11,977 bases of DNA from Caulobacteraceae bacterium UBA6225 (GTDB lineage Bacteria; Pseudomonadota; Alphaproteobacteria; Caulobacterales; Caulobacteraceae). Numbering within the stretch: the first letter of the stretch is position 1; each line of letters starts with the position of its first letter. The DNA lies in NCBI GenBank assembly GCA_002441055.1, contig DJWR01000081.1:1-11977 (forward strand), read 5' to 3'. Below the pieces are notes generated by a model. It had not been told where the DNA came from, did no database searches, and worked only from the letters and a program-made list of their open reading frames with translations. The translations under genes and the position numbers were made by a program. Of this stretch, positions 1 through 5,384 are shown one piece after another.

Positions 1-1
1 G

Positions 2-319
2 AAGCTGCCCTGGGAGGAGCGCAAGGCCGGGTACTTGGCCCGTCTAGCCGAGGCCGACGCCGACGTGGCGTTGATCACCGCCGCCGACAAGCTTCACAAT
101 CTTACTTCGACGATCAGAGACGTTCGCGCCCATGGCGTGGAGAGCCTCAAACGCTCCAATCAGCCCGATCGGGTCGCCTGGTACTATCAGGCCGTTATTG
201 AGGTCTTAGAGCCGCACCGCGAGCAGATCCCGCTAGATGAGCTCAGCAACGGGGTCGCAACCTTGGTGGCGTTGATCGAGGGTGAATCCCGTTCGCTTCC
301 CGGAACAGGTTACAGGTAA
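2..319 (+). CDS. HD-domain-type (p)ppGpp hydrolase-like phosphohydrolase, C-terminal part
   Basis: The gene is cut by the left edge; the frame is open from base 2 and ends at TAA 317-319, giving 106 residues. The visible motifs are PWEERK near the beginning and ADVALITAADKLHN about 20 residues later, then RVAWYYQAVIE. This order (PW..RK, ADKLHN, WYY) is characteristic of small bacterial HD/SpoT-like metal-dependent phosphohydrolases, in which the D of ADKLHN completes the metal site. The N-terminal HD dyad lies outside the window, so catalytic completeness cannot be judged. It is followed by a gene-poor AT-rich stretch, and its codon use is less G+C-biased than that of the purine genes, so it may belong to the same accessory segment. 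The exact substrate is unknown; the family assignment rests on these motifs only. Confidence 0.7.
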   Translation, partial: KLPWEERKAGYLARLAEADADVALITAADKLHNLTSTIRDVRAHGVESLKRSNQPDRVAWYYQAVIEVLEPHREQIPLDELSNGVATLVALIEGESRSLPGTGYR

Positions 320-683
320 GCGGTGCACTACAGGCAGTGGTGCCGCGCCGATTTCTGACTTGGCTGTGTGCTGCCGATCGATAATCACGCAGCCGTTCTC
401 TAACCACAGATCGCCGCCGGACAAAGGTACGGCGGCAAGTCGATCAGCCAGGGCGCGCAAATTGCGGCCATCGTCCGCTCGCGCGGCGCACGGCTGGCTG
501 ACGCCAAGGGACTACGCCAGAGCCACATCCGGAGACGCCGGCCGGCAAGTTGCGAGCTCTAACCTCTCCCCCGCTGCCTGATGTAAAACCAGCTGGGCAA
601 GGCTTAGAACAACCCAGCGCGCTCGTTGTCGCTGGACGATAAACGGGCCTCCTGTGACAGGTTAACGGCGGCCTGCCCAATTC

Positions 684-730
684 AATGTATTAACTTAAGT
701 TTTTAGATCCAGGCGAATGGATAATACATT
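684..730. repeat. Inverted repeat AATGTATTA / TAATACATT
   Basis: Nine bases at 684-692 are repeated as the exact reverse complement at 722-730 with a 29-base spacer. The 8-base core AATACATT occurs a third time at 923-930. The arms are AT-rich and lie in AT-rich DNA, so chance is possible; it could also be a pair of half-sites for a regulator or a remnant of a mobile-element end. Confidence 0.35.
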
Positions 731-927
731 TATCTAATACGCGCATGCTAATTCCAATAGACCGCTATTATATAAATATAACTACAAGAAAATCGGACCA
801 CTTACTCTGCTCATTGCCATATCATTAAAAACGGTACGATGCGGCATTCATTTTGCCTATAACAAATGAGTAATATCAGGCACTCCGGAAGAGCGGCAGA
901 ATGTCCCATCCGCTCGCTTAGCAATAC

Positions 928-960
928 ATTACACCCCAGAATGACTCCTTGGGTTGTAAT
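928..960. repeat. Inverted repeat / hairpin upstream of the 1059 gene
   Basis: Arms 928-938 (ATTACACCCCA) and 950-960 (TGGGTTGTAAT) pair at 10 of 11 positions around an 11-base loop. It sits 30 bp upstream of the candidate TTGACA box of the next gene. It could be an operator dyad for that promoter or a terminator for transcription entering from the left; no clear T-run follows it on the plus strand. Confidence 0.45.
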
Positions 961-989
961 TATTTAGAAAGCGTAACCGGAGCAATCGT

Positions 990-1019
990 TTGACACCAGC
1001 CGCGAACCTCCCATCCTAA
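990..1019 (+). promoter_or_regulatory. Candidate promoter for the 1059-2290 gene pair
   Basis: A perfect TTGACA hexamer stands at 990-995. About 18 bases later TCCTAA/CCTAAA (1014-1020) gives a weak -10, similar to the CTAnA core of Caulobacter-type promoters but with a spacer longer than usual for them. A start near 1027 would leave a short leader before the ATG codons at 1059 and 1071. The -35 is good and the -10 is weak. Confidence 0.35.
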
Positions 1020-1058
1020 AGGCCAAGCTATTCATTTGCCTATTCTGGCTTGTTAGAC

Positions 1059-1841
1059 ATGGATGTAATTATGGACCCGAACACCTTTTCCGAACCAGTC
1101 GATCAAACCTCAGCGACAGCCGCCATGTCTGCAACAGCCGTAGATAGCGACGCACATCGGCCGCAAGATAAAAGCAGTCGCTCCCCGCACGGGGGCGCTG
1201 AAAAGCCAGCCTTGTCAGGGATCTACGAGCCTGCAACCAATCAAAACCCGCCTACCGACCCGAATAAGTTGCCGAAAGATATAGAAGATCTTATTCGCGG
1301 CACATTCGACGCCCATGATACGGATTGGTCCACGCTTCAGTTCTACATCGCCGCCGCTCTTGAAGAAATGCAGCCCGTCGTAATTGTTGAATACCTTGAC
1401 ACGGTGAACTTTGCACACTTGCTGCGCCAACGATTTGAGCTCATCGCCCACCAAGGACGGCTGCAACGCCTCCAGCGTGCACTGGCAGTGCGGGATGTTC
1501 TGAGACCAGGCTATGCGAAGGCGGTGCTTGAAGGCGCGCACCTGCGCCCGAGGGATCAAGACAAGGCCCATCCGCTCGACAATGGGGTCATCATCAACGA
1601 GAGATTCATTTCGCTAGACGAGCAGGGGAATGGCGAGGACGAGGCGCTTCTAGAGAAACGCGCGCTCGAAATCCTGCAGCAGCAGGGGTCTGGCCCCAAA
1701 GCACTCGAGACCCTCGCCTATCGCTTGGCGCTTCCTGAATTGAACGACGTGGCCAAGCAATTGGCGCTTGTCGAGGCCCGTTTGGATATTCACCGGGAAA
1801 TGGCCTCGCGTCGGCGGTTGAACCGCAACTCCGTCAAGTGA
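1059..1841 (+). CDS. Unknown protein, first gene of a coupled pair
   Basis: I do not recognise this 260-residue protein. The first ~75 residues are low-complexity, polar and proline-rich with no hydrophobic segment, so probably disordered. From the motif LPKDIEDLIRG onward it is mostly helical and charged, with a central segment LRQRFELIAHQGRLQRLQRAL and a C-terminal arginine-rich tail (ASRRRLNRNSVK) that could bind nucleic acid. No signal peptide, membrane segment or catalytic motif is evident. The start is uncertain: ATG at 1059 and ATG at 1071 are both possible (a weak GGA precedes the latter), and TTG at 1050 is less likely. Its stop codon overlaps the GTG start of the next gene as GTGA, so the two proteins are probably made together. 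G+C and codon use are lower than in radC and the purine genes, consistent with acquisition by transfer. Confidence 0.65.
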   Translation: MDVIMDPNTFSEPVDQTSATAAMSATAVDSDAHRPQDKSSRSPHGGAEKPALSGIYEPATNQNPPTDPNKLPKDIEDLIRGTFDAHDTDWSTLQFYIAAALEEMQPVVIVEYLDTVNFAHLLRQRFELIAHQGRLQRLQRALAVRDVLRPGYAKAVLEGAHLRPRDQDKAHPLDNGVIINERFISLDEQGNGEDEALLEKRALEILQQQGSGPKALETLAYRLALPELNDVAKQLALVEARLDIHREMASRRRLNRNSVK

Positions 1842-2290
1842 TCAGCGCCGCCCGTCTCGCTGCGAACCGCCAAAACGCGATTCACAGCACAGGCCCCCGA
1901 ACGCGCGAGGGAAGAGAGCGCGCCGCGCGCAATGCGAGGCGGCACGGTCTCGCTGTGCCTATCGAGACTGACCCCGCGTTTAGTGCGCGTATCCAGCGAT
2001 ACGCAGAGGTTATAGCCGCTGGGAGCTCTATTGATGCGGCTTGGCCATTGGCCCAAGCCTATGTCGAACTCGAGCGGATCAGGATCACAAAGTCAGCCAT
2101 CCTGAGCGAAACCAACGCCGAGCTATGTCTGTCGGACGCAGTCGGCGATCTCGACCCGCTGCTGTTCCGTTCGATGGCCTTTGCGCGCGCTCTGCCCAGG
2201 TTGAAGCCACTGTTGCGCTATGAAAGGGCCGCATATCGGCGGCTTTGGCTCGAGCAAGTCGCCTTTGAAGGGGCGGCGTCCGCCGAGTGA
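1838..2290 (+). CDS. Unknown protein with N-terminal NA..STGPRT...RHGL signature
   Basis: The protein has 150 residues and starts at GTG 1838 inside the stop of the preceding gene (GTGA overlap), a layout that implies translational coupling. Residues 1-42 carry a basic, Gly/Asn-rich signature, AANRQNAIHSTGPRT then G then NARRHGL, that I recall from a widespread group of uncharacterised proteobacterial and planctomycete proteins. It resembles short DNA-binding motifs, but that role is inference. The rest is helical: an amphipathic region around residues 60-95 (AWPLAQAYVELERIRITKSA) and a basic C-terminal part (LPRLKPLLRYERAAYRRLW). After the TGA at 2288-2290 the same frame stays open to about 2626 and immediately encodes a short repeated motif (KRTQAS, ERTHRT), so the gene may be truncated relative to its relatives. 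No function can be assigned. Confidence 0.7.
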   Translation: MISAARLAANRQNAIHSTGPRTREGRERAARNARRHGLAVPIETDPAFSARIQRYAEVIAAGSSIDAAWPLAQAYVELERIRITKSAILSETNAELCLSDAVGDLDPLLFRSMAFARALPRLKPLLRYERAAYRRLWLEQVAFEGAASAE

Positions 2291-2327
2291 CATGCCGCCA
2301 CTGCAGCTACTGAGCCTGTCGCTGCAA

Positions 2328-2355
2328 AACGAACCCAAGCTTCAGAACGAACCCA
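2328..2355 (+). repeat. Two copies of AACGAACCCA, 18 bp apart
   Basis: The 10-mer AACGAACCCA occurs at 2328-2337 and 2346-2355, exactly six codons apart. In the frame of the upstream gene, past its TGA, they read KRTQAS and ERTHRT. The codon-multiple spacing suggests the tail of a formerly coding repeat rather than a binding site, though paired protein-binding sites between the island and radC are an alternative. Confidence 0.4.
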
Positions 2356-2495
2356 CCGTACATCTTTGGCTCGCTGCGTGAGGAGGTGCTCGACAGCAAT
2401 GCGGGCGATTTCGCTCCGCAGCTGCGCCGAATGTCTGCAAACTCACATAGGATCCTGGGAAGAAAGCGGGACAATTTCTGTAGGCAAGAGACAGA

Positions 2496-3224
2496 ATGAA
2501 AGAGCCGTCCAACCTGTCTCGCCAGGCCGATCTGTGGGCTGCGGCCAGCGCCAAGCCTCACCATCTGGGCCACCGGGAGCGGCTGCGCGATCGGGCGTTG
2601 AAGGGGGGGATCGAAGCCCTGCCTGACTACGAGCTGCTGGAGATGCATCTCTTTCGCTCCATACCCCGGGGCGACGTCAAGCCTTTGGCCAAGGCCCTGC
2701 TGGCGCGGTTCGGGTCTCTGGCCGGCGTGCTGGGGGCGACGGTGGCGGAGCTTCGGACAGTGAAAGGGGTGGGCGAGGCCGTGGCCCTGGACCTGAAGCT
2801 GTTGCATCACACCGCCCTTCGTATCGGCAAGGAACAGGTGGCGCGCCGCACCGTCATCACCTCATGGGCGCAGCTTCTGGCCTATGTGAAGGTCGCCCTG
2901 GCCCATGAGGCCCGAGAGCAGTTTCGGGTCTTGTTCCTCGACAAGAAAAACCAGCTCATCGCCGACGAAGTTCAGAATCATGGGACCGTGGATCACGCCC
3001 CGGTCTATCCCCGGGAGGTGATGCGCCGGGCGCTGGAGCTATCGGCCAGCGCCATCATCCTGGTGCACAACCATCCCTCGGGCGATCCGACGCCGTCGAG
3101 CGCCGATGTGGACATGACCCGTCAGGTGATCGAGGCCGGGCGAGCCCTGCGCATCACCCTCCACGACCATCTGGTGGTGGGCCGGGACGGCGTGGCGAGC
3201 TTTAAGGCCCTGGGTTTGATGTGA
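2496..3224 (+). CDS. radC: RadC family JAMM/MPN+ domain protein
   Basis: At 242 residues it has full family length. The N-terminal part (about 25-110) is the UPF0758 helical domain with LGHRERLRDR, then PDYELLE, then the helix-hairpin-helix segment LRTVKGVGEAVALDLK at 86-101. The C-terminal JAMM metal site is complete: H191, H193, S201 and D204 in HNHPSGDPTPSSAD fit HxHx7SxxD, with E141 before FRVLFLD as the likely fourth conserved acidic residue. RadC was once thought a DNA-repair protein, but its cellular role is unresolved; a metal-dependent hydrolase is expected from the fold. Start ATG 2496 follows a weak AAGAGA element; no better in-frame start exists. Codon use is that of the backbone, in contrast to the genes before it. 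It converges on the small minus-strand pair through a GC hairpin. Confidence 0.93.
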   Translation: MKEPSNLSRQADLWAAASAKPHHLGHRERLRDRALKGGIEALPDYELLEMHLFRSIPRGDVKPLAKALLARFGSLAGVLGATVAELRTVKGVGEAVALDLKLLHHTALRIGKEQVARRTVITSWAQLLAYVKVALAHEAREQFRVLFLDKKNQLIADEVQNHGTVDHAPVYPREVMRRALELSASAIILVHNHPSGDPTPSSADVDMTRQVIEAGRALRITLHDHLVVGRDGVASFKALGLM

Positions 3225-3241
3225 GACCTGTGGGGCCTGTT

Positions 3242-3263
3242 GGGCGCGGAGCGAGCCGCGCCC
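3242..3263. terminator. GC-rich hairpin between convergent genes
   Basis: Perfect 8-bp stem GGGCGCGG (3242-3249) and CCGCGCCC (3256-3263) around the 6-base loop AGCGAG. It lies between the radC stop (3224) and the stop of the minus-strand gene (3277). No T-run follows on either strand, so termination would be inefficient or factor-assisted; position and symmetry suggest a bidirectional terminator. Confidence 0.45.
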
Positions 3264-3276
3264 TGGCGCCTGTCGG

Positions 3277-3636
3277 CTACTGGCGCGCCTTGCGGGCGGC
3301 GTAGCGACGGTCGCGAGCTTCTTTCTGCTCGGCCTTGGTCAGCGCCTTGCGGGCCTTGCGTTCGCCACGCTTGGCGTCGAGGGCTTCAGCGGCCAGGGCT
3401 TCTTCGGCGAGACGCGCGGCCTCCTCGGCTTCAGCGGCAGCCTGCTTCTTGGCGTCCTTGGCGGCCTGGCGCTCCTGGCGCACCCGCTCAAGCTCTGCTT
3501 CGCGCAGGGCGGCGCGTTCAGCAAACAACGGGTCAGTCGCGGCCGCCTTGGGCTTCATCTTGGCCAGCAGAGCCTTCTTGGCCTCCGCGGCGGTTTTCAG
3601 CCTTTCAGAGAAACCCGTGCGTTCGTCTTGGTTCAT
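3277..3636 (-). CDS. DUF6481-like Ala/Lys/Glu-rich coiled-coil protein
   Basis: A 119-residue, strongly charged protein dominated by Ala, Glu, Lys and Arg. It begins with a conserved-type segment (GFSERLKTAAEAKKALLAKM), continues as a long uninterrupted helix or coiled coil (about residues 38-105) and ends in a basic tail (ARDRRYAARKARQ). I associate the opening F.ERL..A..AK..LL and the ending RDARYAARKAR with the alphaproteobacterial family called DUF6481, whose function is unknown. There is no signal peptide or membrane segment; a cytoplasmic nucleic-acid-associated role is only a guess from charge. Its ATG overlaps the stop of the upstream gene as ATGA (3633-3636), so the two are translationally coupled. 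Confidence 0.75.
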   Translation of the reverse strand: MNQDERTGFSERLKTAAEAKKALLAKMKPKAAATDPLFAERAALREAELERVRQERQAAKDAKKQAAAEAEEAARLAEEALAAEALDAKRGERKARKALTKAEQKEARDRRYAARKARQ

Positions 3637-3869
3637 GTGGAGCTTTCATCATGTTGCGCCGGCTGGGCGGCTTCGGAAGCAGCGTCGGTCGTCTCGGGCG
3701 GATGGAAGGTGGCCGCGCAGATCGCCTGCAGGTGACGACGGACAGAATAGGTGGCGAGCAGGGCGTCGACAGCGCGGCACCCTTCGATCTTCAGGCGGCT
3801 CTTCAGCGCGGCCAGATCGGCGACCTCGCCAGAGCGGGCCAGGAAATAAGCGCGTTCAAGGGTCGACAT
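3633..3869 (-). CDS. Small conserved-type hypothetical protein (MSTLERAYFLARSG)
   Basis: A 78-residue protein that starts LERAYFLARSGEV, then has a basic helix (ALKSRLKIEG) and ends with an acidic/polar disordered tail. The opening ..IERAF.LARSG..., followed by I...L..EGY in relatives as I recall them, marks a common unnamed alphaproteobacterial small-protein group. The start was chosen at ATG 3869 because AGAGG lies 6 bases upstream; the ATG two codons earlier (3875) would abut that ribosome site and a still longer frame to 3908 lacks one. It is coupled to the next gene by an ATGA overlap. Promoter not identified with confidence; a GCTAGACT element on the minus strand at 4068-4061 is a weak candidate. 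Function unknown. Confidence 0.7.
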   Translation of the reverse strand: MSTLERAYFLARSGEVADLAALKSRLKIEGCRAVDALLATYSVRRHLQAICAATFHPPETTDAASEAAQPAQHDESST

Positions 3870-4107
3870 GGTCATCCTCTTTCGTTCGGCATGAACGGGG
3901 CCCATCAAACTCGGAGGCCAGCGCGCTCATGCATAGGCGGTGGCGCCTCCAACCGGCGGCGCGCGATGATTCACAAAATTGCGGTCGAGGATCGAAAAAG
4001 GCTCGGGCTCGATCCGAGGAGCAAGCGTGGAGAGCGGCCGAACCCATGCAATATGACCGCAGTCTAGCACCAATGGCCGCCAAAGGCCAGGGCATGGCCC
4101 GCTCTTC

Positions 4108-4611
4108 CTACTTCGCCGCCCCTGCGACAGGACGGGATAGCGTCCCCTGCGGCGATGCATGCTCGACCCTGCAGATCACGCCGGCTCCGGGCGCCAGGGC
4201 CACGCCGGGTGGCAGGCGGCTGAGCACGCCTTCTTCCTGATCCTTGATCCACCATTGCCAGCCGTCGCCAGCATAGCGCGCACCGCTAGCTGACCGGGCC
4301 AGGGGCAGAAAATGCGTCTCTCCGCGATAGCTGATCATCGCCGCATCGGCGCGTCTGTAGGCGACCTGCAGGCGCTCGCCATTGGCGCATCGGTAGCTGA
4401 TCATCTCACCGTCGAGGTCGCGGCCCGCCCCGAGGGGCCTGGCGGCGGGCGCCGCGGCGATGGGCCTGGGCGCGACCGTCGTCGGCCCTGCGGCGTCGCC
4501 TGCGGCCTGGCCCGGGGCTGAGCCGGCGACCTCGCAGGCGCTCAGCCACAGGGAGGCGAGGACAAGCAGCCAGCGATGCGGACCAGACCTGGGGGCGACC
4601 TTGTGCGACAT
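4108..4611 (-). CDS. Lipoprotein with MliC (C-type lysozyme inhibitor) domain
   Basis: A 167-residue protein with a lipoprotein signal peptide: basic N-region, hydrophobic WLLVLASLWL, lipobox LSAC with the lipidated Cys at 26. A Pro/Ala-rich linker (about 30-65) follows, then an MliC-type beta-barrel at roughly 69-133. The domain shows ISYRCANGERLQVAY at its start, the loop SASGARY at 107-113, and K123 in WWIKDQE, which match the serine-containing loop and lysine that in studied MliC proteins enter the lysozyme active site. A C-terminal Cys147 may bond with Cys75. The expected role is periplasmic or outer-membrane protection of peptidoglycan against host or predator lysozyme. ATG 4611 is preceded by GGAG with 6-base spacing; longer frames upstream have no such site. 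It lies 44 bp downstream of the GST gene on the same strand, so cotranscription is likely. Confidence 0.85.
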   Translation of the reverse strand: MSHKVAPRSGPHRWLLVLASLWLSACEVAGSAPGQAAGDAAGPTTVAPRPIAAAPAARPLGAGRDLDGEMISYRCANGERLQVAYRRADAAMISYRGETHFLPLARSASGARYAGDGWQWWIKDQEEGVLSRLPPGVALAPGAGVICRVEHASPQGTLSRPVAGAAK

Positions 4612-4655
4612 GGAAAACTCCAGTCCACAGACTAACCCCCAGAGCGGCCGAACGC

Positions 4656-5282
4656 CTACCCCTGGGCCGCATCCTCCCACACGCGGAAATCCGGATCGGC
4701 CAGCAGGCGCGCAACGTAGTCGCTGGCTGCGCCATCGTCGCCATAGTCGGCCAGGTTCACCCCATAGGTCCTCAGGCGGGTGGCTACCGGCGTGTAGAAG
4801 GCGTCGGCGATCGACCAGGACCCGGCGAGGTGGGGACCGCCAAACCGGCCCAGCATGTAGGACCACAGCGCCACCAACTTTTGAATGTCCTCCTGAGTCG
4901 CCGGGGAAAGATCCTTGGCCTGCGGCGGCTGGTTGAGGGCCATGGGGCACTCACTGCGCAGGGCGGCGAATCCCGAATGCATCTGGGCGGCCGCCGACCG
5001 CGCCTGGGCCCGGGCCGTCGCATCCGCCGGCCAGAGCGCGGCCTCTGGAAACCGCTCGGCGAGATACTCGCAGATCGCCAGGGAATCCCAGATGGTCAGG
5101 TCGCCATCCTTCAGAACTGGCGCCAGGCCAGAGGGCGAATAGGGGGCGAGATCGGCCTGAGTCGCTGCGCCACGGCGCAGCTCCACCTCGGTCTCGACGA
5201 AGCTGACCCCTGTCTTTCGCAGGACCAGCCAGGGCCGCAACGACCAGGTGGACCAGCGCCTCGTGCCGATTATGAGCTCCAT
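4656..5282 (-). CDS. Glutathione S-transferase family protein
   Basis: 208 residues, normal for a cytosolic GST. The N-terminal thioredoxin-like domain opens MELIIGTRRWSTWSLRPWL; the serine(s) at 11-14 sit where Ser-type (zeta/theta-like) GSTs place the residue that activates glutathione. The cis-proline region GLAPVL is at 52-57 and the gamma-glutamyl binding motif DSLAICEYL at 66-74. The C-terminal helical domain includes the N-capping box SIADAFYTPV at 157-166. It probably conjugates or isomerises small electrophiles with glutathione in the cytoplasm; substrate unknown. ATG 5282 was chosen because a near-perfect GGAGG lies 5 bases upstream; the frame extends 10 residues further without a better site. 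It is divergent from the MFS gene at 5385 with 102 bp between the starts, and is followed by the MliC lipoprotein gene. Confidence 0.9.
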   Translation of the reverse strand: MELIIGTRRWSTWSLRPWLVLRKTGVSFVETEVELRRGAATQADLAPYSPSGLAPVLKDGDLTIWDSLAICEYLAERFPEAALWPADATARAQARSAAAQMHSGFAALRSECPMALNQPPQAKDLSPATQEDIQKLVALWSYMLGRFGGPHLAGSWSIADAFYTPVATRLRTYGVNLADYGDDGAASDYVARLLADPDFRVWEDAAQG

Positions 5283-5384
5283 CCTCACCTCCTCGAAATC
5301 TGGGTATCGCACTTGCCCAACCCCAACGGAGCCTGTCTAGAGTGCCCTAACGATAAGAAGCCTGACGCCCAGGAGACACCGTCG

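Larger units (their letters stand above)
320..1058. other. Gene-poor accessory stretch with AT-rich core
   Basis: No convincing coding region is seen. The first part (320-660) has ordinary G+C and only shadow-type frames; one minus-strand frame around 365-460 reads like protein but has no start context. From about 680 composition changes sharply: my count over 721-780 is 16 G+C in 60, in a window that elsewhere runs well above 60%. The AT-rich core carries two inverted repeats (684-730 and 928-960), the palindrome AACTTAAGTT at 692-701, and a TTGACA box at 990 that could drive the next gene. This looks like horizontally acquired or decayed intergenic DNA rather than backbone. Confidence 0.6.

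Noticed and set aside
3989..4015. Inverted repeat GGATCGA / TCGATCC
   Set aside because: Only 7 bp with a 13-base spacer, no T-run on the minus strand at a useful place and no matching promoter; chance is likely.
4085..4099. Hairpin GGCCA-GGGCA-TGGCC after the MliC gene as its terminator
   Set aside because: Five base pairs and only three T on the minus strand; not distinguishable from background in this G+C range.
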